From the NCBI RefSeq assembly GCF_024437735.1, contig NZ_JANFQO010000004.1, positions 272,460 to 336,459 on the forward strand: a DNA stretch of 64,000 bases. The letters run 5' to 3'. Every line of letters begins with the position of its first letter. The first letter of the stretch is position 1. Both the position numbers and the translations under genes were made by a program. Below are positions 36,941 through 46,623 of the stretch, piece by piece. The notes under the pieces are model-generated. The model worked only from the letters and a program-made list of their open reading frames with translations. It searched no databases and had not been told where the DNA came from. The stretch comes from Tahibacter harae (GTDB lineage: Bacteria; Pseudomonadota; Gammaproteobacteria; Xanthomonadales; Rhodanobacteraceae).

Positions 36941-37619
36941 CTAGTAGTTTCGCCTATCCGAACAATCCAGGTTTCTATCAATCACGACAGAAGCACGCTT
37001 TTCAGCCAATTCGCGCACTCCATCGATCATCAACTGTCTGTACTCGCCAAGCCAAGCTGGATAGGTAGGATGTGGATCTTCCCCCTTGTATCGCGAGAGA
37101 CCAACCTTGGCCCAAGCATATGCCTCCATCAGGGCAATAGGCGATTTGGTTCGGAGGGCCTCATCACGATAGTCCAGCGCCGCTGTGCCGCGACACCCCT
37201 TCAATGAAGACGACAGATAGCCAAATGCAATCATTCGCTCACGCTCAGTTTTAGCTTCGCTCAACAGCAGCTTGCCAGCCTCCCTCTCAGCCACATCAAC
37301 ACCCAGAGCCGATGCCGCCAGAAAGTAGTCAAGCGCGCGCGGATCTCTACGCTGCTGATATGTAAGGCCGGCGTTATACAAATATGGACCGCCACCAAGA
37401 TAAATCGCGCAAGACATATAGAGATCACCCAACTCCCCCTCTTCCTCGTTCAATAGCCGGCTTGCTTCGAAATAGGCAGCCTTTGCATCAATACCGCTGG
37501 AAATGCGTGCATCTTTGCATGCGTTGTCGGTGAACAGAGCCTCAATCTGGCCAGCACCGCTTGATGGGCCGGAGATTTAAAAAAGTGAAACCACTAGCAG
37601 TAAGTTAAACTTATTCACA
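36941..37619 (-). pseudogene. Frameshifted paralog of the satellite helical protein (B1)
   Basis: GTG 37619 with AGGA 7 bases upstream starts a signal peptide (MNKFNLLLVVSLF) that hits TAA at 37578. Removing one base from the six-T run (minus strand, 37580-37585) restores one frame through SPAHQGGAGQIEALFTDNAC and on to DLYMSCAIYLGGGPYLYN, KTERERMIAFGYLSSSL and MEAYAWAKVGLSRY, homologous to the intact copy at 35661-36326. A TTG at 37453 could start a truncated, leaderless form of 170 residues. Either a broken gene or a homopolymer error. Confidence 0.65.
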
Positions 37620-37638
37620 ATTCATCCTATCTAACGAC

Positions 37639-37901
37639 TCAATTTCCGCCAACTGTCGACCAAAACACGCGGCTGTCAACCCCATGAGAGTTTCGATTAA
37701 AGTCGAAGCTCGAGAAGTAAATCCATGAGGAAGCTCCCTGTCGAGCTGTACCAAACGCAGTCAACCCGGTCGGGCCAGTAACTGAAACGTAGTAGCCACG
37801 ATCCGATAGCCCACTCATTTTTTTTGGGATTGGAATACACACCTTCCCAAAGAAGAAAGAAAGCAGAGCACTGCAGCCGTCTTCAGCAAGCTTCCAAACA
37901 T
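37639..37901 (-). pseudogene. Frameshifted small exported-protein gene (cassette gene A1)
   Basis: ATG 37901 gives MFGSLLKTAAVLCFLSSLG, a signal peptide like that of the copy at 36890, but the frame ends at TGA just after an eight-A run (37818-37825 on + reads T8). The next frame continues IPIPKKMSGLSDRGYYVSVT, then TGLTAFGTARQGASSWIYF to a stop at 37639. One added base would join them. The start overlaps or abuts the DUF6794 gene's end (a GTG at 37925 is also possible). Mature function unknown. Confidence 0.55.
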
Positions 37902-37924
37902 GCTCCACTCCCAGAGCATATTCA

Positions 37925-38368
37925 CTAGTGACGCTTCGACTCTTCCTCTGGCCCTGGTGGCGGCGGTGGAATCTGCCGATCCGCCGCTGCACGGGAGATC
38001 TCGTCCATATCTACATCCCCCCCGTTTGCATATGCGATAAATCCGCGGACTACCGCATCTGACATCATGTCCGGATGAGCGATCCCTTTGGCTCGAAAAT
38101 ACCGGGTCATGTCGTTGTCGCTCCACAGATCAAGCGTATTCCGGATTGCCATGCCAAAACTATCGTGCAATTTGACGGACTCTGAAGGGGAAGTTTTCTT
38201 TATTCTATGAAGCTCGCCCGGATCAAGGCTGCCTTCTATACGCTCAAAAGGCCTGCAGAACATGTCCGGATTGACTCGGCACGTCTTTCCGGAAAAGTAG
38301 GGAATGCAAAGCAGCAGTACGGCTGACGCTAGAAAAAGAACCAAACCGAACGCCTTTTTTCTTAGCAT
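37925..38368 (-). CDS. DUF6794 protein, candidate immunity gene for the Rhs toxin
   Basis: 147 residues. One N-terminal membrane helix (VLFLASAVLLLCIPYF), then a domain with LHDSFGMAIRNTLDLWS, MTRYFRAKGIAHPDMMSDAV and FIAYANG, the DUF6794 pattern (IRNxxxLW, YFxxxGIxHPDxMS). A Pro-rich, charged tail follows. It starts 16 bases after the stop of the Rhs gene, the classic site of the cognate immunity gene, and the anchor would place it at the membrane. Assigned as immunity by position and family habit, not proved. Confidence 0.72.
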   Translation of the reverse strand: MLRKKAFGLVLFLASAVLLLCIPYFSGKTCRVNPDMFCRPFERIEGSLDPGELHRIKKTSPSESVKLHDSFGMAIRNTLDLWSDNDMTRYFRAKGIAHPDMMSDAVVRGFIAYANGGDVDMDEISRAAADRQIPPPPPGPEEESKRH

Positions 38369-38383
38369 TTCAGCATTCCTTTG

Positions 38384-41300
38384 TTATCTGATCTGTCTAA
38401 TGTGATCTTTTGCATAAACCGTCCATGAATTTCCCTGCGCATGCTGGAATCCAGCGTAGTCAAACCTGAACACGGCCCCGTTTGGCAATGACACATACGC
38501 ATTAATTCCTCTTTCAACATGGACGCCTATATCGCCCCATTCACCGCCCACGACTCCGGTCTTCCGATTCCAATACAAGTAGGCGCCTGAAAATCCAGAA
38601 TTTGTCGGGTGAGTGTGTGCTGAAGCTACATACCGTGCTCGTACTCCACCAGGAGACGATGGAAACGAAACCGCGTTCCCGCCCAAGAACCGGCTTGGCT
38701 CAAGATCGCCAAGCCAGAACCCCATTTCGTCGCGCATTATTGGTGCGGCCACTTCAAGTCCGGTTGCCCGAGTTATCGGAGTAGCTAGCGCTGAAAAATA
38801 GAGAGCAGCATCGTCTTCTGTTCCAAATCGCATCATTGACAACCCATTGTTCGCTTCCGCGGCCATCTTATGGGCCATCTCATACATGGATCTCATCCTG
38901 GCCTCGTCCACACGATGAGCAGCTTCATTAAACAGGAACTGGAACGCTCCAGTCACGGCACCGTTGGCGAATGAGCCGCCAGTCGCCTCGGATATCGTGC
39001 CACCAAGTGCCGCATTGGCTATCAGTTCAACCGGCGCAGGCATAGTTTCAATTGCCGGTGAAACCGCCTGAGTTGCCCCTGCTGACAAGAACCCGTGCCC
39101 GAAACTTCCTCCTTGAAGCTCAGTTAAGACACCTCCAGCAGCCCCATGCGCCGCAACCTTCGCCGCGTACTGACCACTGGAATAGCCACTGCCAAAGACA
39201 CCTGTTCCGCTGCTTCCCTGGATAGAGCTGAAACCGGCGCCTATCCCCCAGAACACTCCCGCGGCGAATGCTCCCCATAGTCCCGCTCGCCAGCTTCCCG
39301 TGGCGACATAAGCCGATGCAAATCCTCCTGCTACAGCTACAGCCAGCGACGCCCAATACGCTTCTGCAATCCAGTACTGCTGGCTGATGTAGGAAGCAGC
39401 TACGGCAATCACCAACCCGATCCACTCGCGCGTGCTCAAGTAGCCTGAGGGATCGGTTAGGGTGAGCGGGTTGTTCAGCACATAGCTGTAGCGATTCAGT
39501 CCCTGAGTCGCATCCGCCTCGACAAACGGATCGGCCTGAATGAATCGCCCCAGCTCCGGGTCGTAGAGCCGACCTTTCATATGGACCAAGGCCACACTGT
39601 CGACCTGCTGATGGCCGGTATATCCCTGGCGTGTTTTGGTCGTGTCGAAGCCAGCCGCCTGTACGGGCGACAGGATGCTCCAGATGGCCCCACCTCCCGC
39701 GGGTTCCGCCGCACGCCGGCGGCCCCAGGCGTCGAAGCTCAGCCGCTGCTGGACAGCTCCTGTCTGGTCGGTAATGACATCCAGTGATCCGAGAGCATCC
39801 CGGAACAGGTAGGCATATTGGGGCGTTGGGTTGCTGTTGGTGGTAGTGACGACCAGATAGGAACCGACATAGCGTTTCGTCGTAGTTATGGCGCCCTCGA
39901 TCCGGATTTCCAGATTGCCGACAAAATAGGTCGTCGACGCGCCCGCACCTCCACCACCGCCGGCGCAGGCTGCAGACTGGAAGCCGTCGCAGAAGATGCG
40001 ATCCACATTGACCGATCCGTCGGTGCGCTTCCACATGCCCCGGTCCGGGGCGTACTTGAAACTGACCGTGGTAGTGGTCGGGAACCCATTGGTCGTGATG
40101 GTTTCGGGCAGGTCGTAGCCTGTGTAGCTGATGAGCCGCGTCAGATTGCCCGGATAGCGGGCTTCGGTCTGATTGCCGTTGGCGTCATAGCAGTAGCGAT
40201 TGCTGCCGAATGCAGAGACGGCATGCGGTCCTGCGTTACGCGTACAACCTGTGGTTCCTGCAGCGCCGTAGGTCCAGCTTGCTGTATTGGCACCTGAAAC
40301 CCTCGACTTGATGTTACCCAGTTGATCGTAACCAACGGTTTGCAACTGATTTACCGGCGAACCATTGAGGCGCGACAAAGTGACCGTCTTGAGCCGGTCC
40401 AGTGCATCGTAGGTAAATTCTTCTTTCAGGTCATAGCCTGTCGCCCGGTTCCAGCGACTGGTGAGATCCGAGTGCTTGTCGTACGTGTATTCCCAGCGCT
40501 GTACGGCGCTGGCGCCGGCACTGCTCGCGGTATCCAGGACCAGTAGTCGCCCGGTATTGTCGTCGTAGCTCCGCGTGGTGGTAAAAGCAGATGCGTTGTG
40601 GAACCGCTCCTGCCGCACCTGAGCACGCGCGGTGAGTGCAAGCACCTCGTTGTAGCGTATGCCCGTGCCTGCATCCGTAGTCGTAACCGGATAGCCATCG
40701 GCTGAATATCCAGTTACCTCGCCGGCCGTCGCGTTGATGTTCGTGCTCGGCGCGACATGAGCAGACATCCGTCCGAAGGCATCATAGGCAAGACGCTCGG
40801 TGTAAGCAGTCCCGTCCAGGGTGGATACCATGACTTCGAGTCTGCCTTGCACGTCATAGCGGTATTCACGGGAGTAACCGCCTGTGCCGTTGCCTTCCGC
40901 CTTGGGGACACCCTTGATGGTCGAGCCATCGGTTAACCGCAGCGCCGTATCGTATTCCCAGGTGCCGGTCGGCTCCGAAATGAATCCGGTTGCAGTCAGA
41001 CGGTTCTCGGTGCGTTTGTAGATACGCCCCAAGGCGTCGCGATAGGCGATCTGTGTCTGGCCCTTGCCATCGACCTGATCGATCTGTTCACCCAAAGCGT
41101 TATAGCGGTAAGTCCAGGCCCCCTTGTCGGGATCATTCATGCCCAGCTTTCGACCCAGCCTGTCGTAGCTCATGCTCGTCGTGAGCGTGACGCCGGCGGA
41201 ATCTCCGTCGCCGGGCTGGCGGCGTACACGCAGGAGGTTGCCGACCGGGTCGCGATCATAGTTGACTGTGAACCCGACCGTGTCCGTCGACGACAGCAGT

Positions 41301-44300
41301 TCGTCGCGCGCATTCTTTGTCTGCCGGCTTGAGAAATTGCGCGGATTGATGACTTCGGTTTTGAGCTTGTCGAAGATCACGGCCGTGGAGCTTGCCCCGT
41401 TCGCGGCCTGCTCGGGATGATCGACCAGGCTGGAGCGACCAATAGCGTCGTAGCTGGACGTGCTCTTGGCCGGCGCGCTTCCCAGCGGAGTTCCCGCACG
41501 GTTGCTGGAAGTCTGCGCAACTGTCGGATCCATCGAGAAATAGGCGACAGTTGTTGTCTTGGTACGGCCGGTGTCGTCGTAGGTGGTGGCGATACTTGAC
41601 CAGCGATTGAGGCTGCTGCTGTCCTGCTGATAGATGCGGGTCGTGGCAAGCATTTCGCGCCCGAGCCTATCGAAATAGGAATAGCGGGTCGGCGCTATGC
41701 TCTGTCCCGCGTTGGATCCGGTACTGGCTACACTACTGGTGCTTACGCGGAAAATCGCACCCAAGGGACAGTTTGCGCGCGGCGCGGCGGCTGGAATGTC
41801 CGCCGTGGTCGGATCGCGGCACCAGGTATAGGCGCTCAGCGCAAAATTGCCCGTTGAACTGGATTCGAATCGTGCACGACCGAGACGCCCGTATGCGAAG
41901 TTCGTAACCACACCGGTCGAGGACACGCGATTCATCGGATCGCCGAACGCATTCCGGTTAATCACGATGTTGTCATCGGGAACTGCAGGCATGACGAACA
42001 GCCCGCCAGCTACAGCGACCCCGGTATAGAGTGCAACATTCTCGTCGGCCCCGTTCGCCGCGGAGGCAGAATAGAACGGCGCCAGGGTGTACAGCGGGAA
42101 CCTGCCTTTCGGCTCATAGACCGTTTTTCCATAGCGCTGGAAGCGTGTCGGGTCGGCTTCCCATTGCCGCTGCTGGAACCCGGTCAAATTGGTGCAGGCG
42201 GAGCGGTTGGCGTAGTGCGCCGTACTGCATCGGTACTCCGCTGTGCGATTGCCGTCGGCATCGAGTACATAGTCTGTACGCATGCCAAGCCGTTTGCGTT
42301 GATCGGCATCCGGCTCGTCACCCGCGTCGTAGGGCCCTTGTATCTCGGCGACCAGAAGCAGGCGCGACGAGTCGTATTCGAAGCTGGCGCGGCGCTTCAC
42401 GCTGCCAGCTCCCGATCGTATGCTTTCGACGGTGCTGATTGACAAACGCCCGAGGCGCTGTCGCTCCGCATTCAACGCACTGCCGGCGCAGCCGCTGACC
42501 GTAGGTGGAGCAAGCGTGCAACCATAAACATTGTTGGTAATCTTGGACTCGTCGGTCTGCAGACTTCCCGTATCGTCGACATGACTCGCCGTTGTCGTTG
42601 AACTCAGCAAGTTGCCGTAGCGGTCAAACTGGAACGTGGAACCGAGCTGGTAGCTGAGCTGATCTGCAGTGGCGAGATCGAACTTTTGCTCGTCCGTACT
42701 GGCCCCATAGACATGCACCGGCTGCCAGTTCGCCGGATTGAATGCAGGCTCGGCGGTCCATGTGGTCGCCGAGTCACTCAGCAATTGGCCACCAGCCGCC
42801 AGCAGCGCCGCCCCACCCGGTGCGATAGGACACCCAAGCGGGCCACAATTTGAGGGCGGCTCCCAGTGACAGCCCGCAGCATTCGGGTTTGAAGCGCAGG
42901 GATCCGGCAGAGGCGCACTCATTTTTTCGACGATCGTACGGACCGGACGCCCCGCATAGGGATAGTCCTGACGGTACTCCGTGGTCGTGACCAGCAGATT
43001 CTGCGGATCTTCCGTGCGGACTGTCTGGAAACCGAGAAAACCTCGGCCACCAGCCTGCATGCGCGCCCCGCTGTAGTAATAGCGCACCTGACTGACGTCG
43101 GCTCCATTGGCCGCCGTCGGCGCCGTCTGCCAAGCAGAACGGACCACCCACATTGAAGCAAAAACATCGAAAACCGGAGAGCCGCGCCCCCACACCTTGC
43201 TCGGCGCATCGAATGCGCGCCCATAGACTGAGCTGTAAGGCAGTGGCGCATAGCCGATCGTATTCACGGCACCCAAGCCGTTGACGATATAGGTAACGAG
43301 ATCATTTCCGCCCAGGGTCGAGCTTCCCCGCGCAATGTGCATGTTGCTGCCGGTATGGCGCACAAGATCCGCCACACCATCGCCCGTCACGTCGGCCACG
43401 AAGGTTGGCGTCGTGAGCGGGTTCTGACTGTTCGACGTGCTATTGCCTACTTCGATCTCTGCGCCAAAGCCGGAAACTTCATAGCGCCGGGCACGCAGCG
43501 GATATCGTTGTGAGCCACCGCCCAGATCGAGGGTGTAGAAAAGATCGAGCTTTCCGTCGCCATTCACATCCAGCAGCTGCATGCGCGCAGCGAGATCCTG
43601 CTCTAGCGAAAGCCCGGTAGCCTGTTCGGGCAGCAGCCGCTCGGTTCCAGCAGTCGTCGCCTTGCCCGCATTGAGTTTCAGGTGGAACGAGCGCTGTGTT
43701 CCATTGATGCGCTGGTAAAGAACATCAGCCTGCCCATCGCCATTGATGTCCGCGAGTTGCAGATCGCCGCCGCCGCCCGACAGCCCGTTTACACCTCCAA
43801 TCTGCCCAAGAGCGCTGTCCACTGCAAACAGCAGCCGGCCATTGGGCTGAATTCCGGCGTTTCTGTAGGTGAACCAGAAACGCTTGCAGTCCAAGGCATC
43901 AATATCGTCTGGGACAAGTGAGGTCAGATAGCCGTTCTGCTCGCGCTGCGGAAGGCTGCCGCTCGACGGGCATCCGTCACTGGCCGGACCTTCGTAGGTG
44001 ATCTTGATGGCAAGATCCGATGCACCATCGCCATCAATGTCCGCGGATGGCGGCACACCCCGGCTTGGACTCAGAAAGGTGTGGCCGATAGGAACATATC
44101 CACCCGGCGGCGGCGCAGGATTTTCGAGATCCACAATCACGTCAGTAGCGCTGAACGAATACGCTACCGTCGTGCTTGCCGTCCGACGCAGGTATCGGGC
44201 AACAACAGCCTGGCCATCGCTGCCGCGCAGAAAGTCCGGCAGGCCGTCTGCGTCCAGGTCGACAAGCCTGCCGTCGTCTGTGCTGGTCGACACTATTCCA

Positions 44301-46054
44301 GTCGATGTCGACGTGGCGCCGCTATAGGTCCAGCCGGACCCGTTGTTCACTGCGGGGTAGATGATCCAGGCCAGTCCATTGCCCGCCAGAATGTCGTCGC
44401 GACCATCACCGGTGAAATCGAAAATGTGCCACAGCGTCTGGAAGTTCTGCGGTCGGAGATCACCTCCGCATCCTGGCAAGCTGCTCAACGGGGGCACCGG
44501 CGGTCGCTGCAAATAGATCCCGGTTGCCGTAGGCGCGGCATAGCCTGGACCGCTAAGTGTGCCGGTCGCCAAAGACGTCATAACCTGGAAACGTGTATTG
44601 CCGGAACCAGAGCTATCGCAGGCTCCATCTTTCAGCCAAACCAGATCCTGACGACCGTCCGAGTTCACATCTGCTAATTTGAAGTCGATGGCGTATTGCA
44701 TGCCGCCGCCATACGCCGTGGATGTCGGTGCAGTCGGGAAGCCTTGTGTATTTCCGTCGTTGCCGTTCCAGGTAAAACGGGTGCGCGGATAACACACCTC
44801 ATTGACACCATCCGGGGCACATTCGCGCACCGCAGATACCGCCTGCAGGCCGCTGGCTGTCGGAACGCTGTATTCGAGATAGTAAGAGCGAACTATCTCA
44901 AGTGCATCAGGATCGGCGCCACGATTTGCCGTACCTTTCACATTGATTCTGGTCAGCCGCCGGGACAGGGTAAGCTTCATTCCCGACAGATAGTCGACGC
45001 GCTGGCTTGCTGCCGGCATGACGTCGTAGACAAACTGCACCGTGTTGTACGGAGCCCTGGAATAGCTCGGCGGGTCACTGAGCAGGTTCGACAGCGCGAC
45101 ACGCCCCGTGTAGACAACTTCAGCGATATTGATCTCGCCCTGACCCGCATTGCGTTCATAGCGGTACTCAATGACGTTGCCACTGGCGTCGGCAATGCGG
45201 TCCAGGCTCCATGTCAGCAACTGGGTACCGTCGACCGCCCCGTTGCCGTCATTGCGAGGCAGCGCGGAGTCACCTGCTACGCCGTAACGCCGATACGAGC
45301 CGTCCTTGGGCTGGACCAGCCAGAATGCGGGGCCTGTCACACCGACCTTTTCGTAGCCGCATACGCGCGTCGCCGGGTCGGTTTCTATTCCGTACTCAGT
45401 GGCGCTCGCGCCGCTCGTGCTCGGGCACGTGCCAGCCCCCTGTTGCCTGTTCCTTACCCGTGTGCCATCCAGACAGTAAGCATCATTGCCAAAATCGGCG
45501 TCGAAATTGATCGCCGGGAACGGCCCCACCCCATCACCATCCTCGCGCGTCTTGCGGCAGCGCGTTACGGCGGACAGACCGCCTATGCCGAAACCTACGC
45601 CCACGGAACCGTTACCGCCGCGCTGCTGATAAGCGAGGGAAAGTTTCGGACTCAGATCAGCCGTACCCGGCGGCACATAGAGCGGGATGGTGTAGTTGCT
45701 TGACCCGCCCTCGTCCACACGGAAGCTTCCAGGCGTAGCGCCCACGCTGTCAGAGTACGGGTCCGGCGCTGGTTCCGGCTCCTGATAAGGCGTTGCCGAA
45801 ACAACCTGACTGATGCCGGTTTGAGGCGGTTGCGCTGTTCCCGACCCGGTGATGGTCCCGGAGGTGCCGCCAACCTCCCAGGCCGACAGCTGCACTCCTG
45901 CAATTGCGGGGCGAAAAGGTGCGCTGATTCCGCCGAGGACTGTCAGCACCAGAATGACTACCAGGACAAGTGCAGCAGATCCCCTGCAGCTGCCCGATCC
46001 TCCAACCGTCTCACGAGCAACCCCTGCTTCAACTCTGCAAATCCGTATGCGCAC
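38384..46054 (-). CDS. SpvB/FG-GAP/RHS polymorphic toxin with DUF4329-like C-terminus
   Basis: 2556 residues from a GTG at 46054 (GAGGAAG upstream). One N-terminal hydrophobic segment (about 28-50), an SpvB-like domain (YTIPLYVPPGTADLSPKLSL), FG-GAP/VCBS calcium-like repeats (DVNGDGKLDLFY and others, about 440-900), then RHS/YD repeats to the core motif RFIQADPF...NRYSYVLNNPL...DPSGY near 2205. The last 351 residues are the variable toxin: an Ala/Gly-rich pre-toxin (GGSFGHGFLSAGATQAVSP) and a tip with ASAHTHPTNSGFSG near 2480, resembling DUF4329. RHS shells enclose such tips; the mode of export is not shown here. Confidence 0.9.
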   Translation of the reverse strand: MRIRICRVEAGVARETVGGSGSCRGSAALVLVVILVLTVLGGISAPFRPAIAGVQLSAWEVGGTSGTITGSGTAQPPQTGISQVVSATPYQEPEPAPDPYSDSVGATPGSFRVDEGGSSNYTIPLYVPPGTADLSPKLSLAYQQRGGNGSVGVGFGIGGLSAVTRCRKTREDGDGVGPFPAINFDADFGNDAYCLDGTRVRNRQQGAGTCPSTSGASATEYGIETDPATRVCGYEKVGVTGPAFWLVQPKDGSYRRYGVAGDSALPRNDGNGAVDGTQLLTWSLDRIADASGNVIEYRYERNAGQGEINIAEVVYTGRVALSNLLSDPPSYSRAPYNTVQFVYDVMPAASQRVDYLSGMKLTLSRRLTRINVKGTANRGADPDALEIVRSYYLEYSVPTASGLQAVSAVRECAPDGVNEVCYPRTRFTWNGNDGNTQGFPTAPTSTAYGGGMQYAIDFKLADVNSDGRQDLVWLKDGACDSSGSGNTRFQVMTSLATGTLSGPGYAAPTATGIYLQRPPVPPLSSLPGCGGDLRPQNFQTLWHIFDFTGDGRDDILAGNGLAWIIYPAVNNGSGWTYSGATSTSTGIVSTSTDDGRLVDLDADGLPDFLRGSDGQAVVARYLRRTASTTVAYSFSATDVIVDLENPAPPPGGYVPIGHTFLSPSRGVPPSADIDGDGASDLAIKITYEGPASDGCPSSGSLPQREQNGYLTSLVPDDIDALDCKRFWFTYRNAGIQPNGRLLFAVDSALGQIGGVNGLSGGGGDLQLADINGDGQADVLYQRINGTQRSFHLKLNAGKATTAGTERLLPEQATGLSLEQDLAARMQLLDVNGDGKLDLFYTLDLGGGSQRYPLRARRYEVSGFGAEIEVGNSTSNSQNPLTTPTFVADVTGDGVADLVRHTGSNMHIARGSSTLGGNDLVTYIVNGLGAVNTIGYAPLPYSSVYGRAFDAPSKVWGRGSPVFDVFASMWVVRSAWQTAPTAANGADVSQVRYYYSGARMQAGGRGFLGFQTVRTEDPQNLLVTTTEYRQDYPYAGRPVRTIVEKMSAPLPDPCASNPNAAGCHWEPPSNCGPLGCPIAPGGAALLAAGGQLLSDSATTWTAEPAFNPANWQPVHVYGASTDEQKFDLATADQLSYQLGSTFQFDRYGNLLSSTTTASHVDDTGSLQTDESKITNNVYGCTLAPPTVSGCAGSALNAERQRLGRLSISTVESIRSGAGSVKRRASFEYDSSRLLLVAEIQGPYDAGDEPDADQRKRLGMRTDYVLDADGNRTAEYRCSTAHYANRSACTNLTGFQQRQWEADPTRFQRYGKTVYEPKGRFPLYTLAPFYSASAANGADENVALYTGVAVAGGLFVMPAVPDDNIVINRNAFGDPMNRVSSTGVVTNFAYGRLGRARFESSSTGNFALSAYTWCRDPTTADIPAAAPRANCPLGAIFRVSTSSVASTGSNAGQSIAPTRYSYFDRLGREMLATTRIYQQDSSSLNRWSSIATTYDDTGRTKTTTVAYFSMDPTVAQTSSNRAGTPLGSAPAKSTSSYDAIGRSSLVDHPEQAANGASSTAVIFDKLKTEVINPRNFSSRQTKNARDELLSSTDTVGFTVNYDRDPVGNLLRVRRQPGDGDSAGVTLTTSMSYDRLGRKLGMNDPDKGAWTYRYNALGEQIDQVDGKGQTQIAYRDALGRIYKRTENRLTATGFISEPTGTWEYDTALRLTDGSTIKGVPKAEGNGTGGYSREYRYDVQGRLEVMVSTLDGTAYTERLAYDAFGRMSAHVAPSTNINATAGEVTGYSADGYPVTTTDAGTGIRYNEVLALTARAQVRQERFHNASAFTTTRSYDDNTGRLLVLDTASSAGASAVQRWEYTYDKHSDLTSRWNRATGYDLKEEFTYDALDRLKTVTLSRLNGSPVNQLQTVGYDQLGNIKSRVSGANTASWTYGAAGTTGCTRNAGPHAVSAFGSNRYCYDANGNQTEARYPGNLTRLISYTGYDLPETITTNGFPTTTTVSFKYAPDRGMWKRTDGSVNVDRIFCDGFQSAACAGGGGGAGASTTYFVGNLEIRIEGAITTTKRYVGSYLVVTTTNSNPTPQYAYLFRDALGSLDVITDQTGAVQQRLSFDAWGRRRAAEPAGGGAIWSILSPVQAAGFDTTKTRQGYTGHQQVDSVALVHMKGRLYDPELGRFIQADPFVEADATQGLNRYSYVLNNPLTLTDPSGYLSTREWIGLVIAVAASYISQQYWIAEAYWASLAVAVAGGFASAYVATGSWRAGLWGAFAAGVFWGIGAGFSSIQGSSGTGVFGSGYSSGQYAAKVAAHGAAGGVLTELQGGSFGHGFLSAGATQAVSPAIETMPAPVELIANAALGGTISEATGGSFANGAVTGAFQFLFNEAAHRVDEARMRSMYEMAHKMAAEANNGLSMMRFGTEDDAALYFSALATPITRATGLEVAAPIMRDEMGFWLGDLEPSRFLGGNAVSFPSSPGGVRARYVASAHTHPTNSGFSGAYLYWNRKTGVVGGEWGDIGVHVERGINAYVSLPNGAVFRFDYAGFQHAQGNSWTVYAKDHIRQIR

Positions 46055-46623
46055 GAATACTTCCTCGCCCAGATATTTTCAGCCAATGCAAAATCGATAG
46101 CGCATTAACATTGCTGCCCGGAAATACTCGTTCCGGAAGCGTGCATCGCGCAGCGGGAATTTCAGCTCGCCTGCGATACACGTTTGCAAGAGCGCCGTTT
46201 GAGCCTACTGAGTTTGCCGGCGAAATCCTCTCACCCTTTCTAACCGGCGACGGCGCAACCTCTGCGTCGATCTCCGTCGAGCTAGTTGCTCAGGTACGAC
46301 CCGGCAGCCGGCAGCATCAATGGGGAGACGGTTTGCGATGCCTGCAGCCCCCAACCGGCGCGCCTTTCCTCGGCTCGCCAAGTTCACCGGCACTACGTGG
46401 CCGAATGCTGCACGAAGATCGTCAGGCTGCCCGTGCCGTCGTGATGTTCGCTGCCCCACCCCCGTGACGTTGTAATCACCCGCCACGCGACCCGCGTCAC
46501 AACTCGCGCATAAAGCCGGCCGTATCCGCCGCAAGACGGATGCAGCCAACTTATGCTCACTAGTAGCATAACTACTGAGGCGACGGGACAGACCTGTCGC
46601 ACCACCCGCCGTGAGGGAGTCTC
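46055..46623. other. Divergent intergenic region between the Rhs gene and nadM
   Basis: 569 bases with no credible gene. The part near 46055-46150 is AT-richer and must hold the Rhs promoter; I could not fix its -35/-10. The nadM side holds the inverted repeat at 46551-46571. This marks the right edge of the low-GC island. Confidence 0.5.
46551..46571 (+). promoter_or_regulatory. 21-bp inverted repeat, operator candidate for nadM-nadV
   Basis: TTATGCT (46551-46557), a CACTAGT spacer and AGCATAA (46565-46571) form a perfect 7-bp inverted repeat; a second one, AGTAG/CTACT (46562-46566, 46572-46576), overlaps it. It lies about 50 bases upstream of nadM. Salvage genes of this type are often repressed by NrtR or similar factors; which protein binds here is not shown. 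Confidence 0.55.

Noticed and set aside
46205..46549. 114-codon ORF between the Rhs gene and nadM
   Set aside because: Arg-rich shadow-like sequence without start signal or family.
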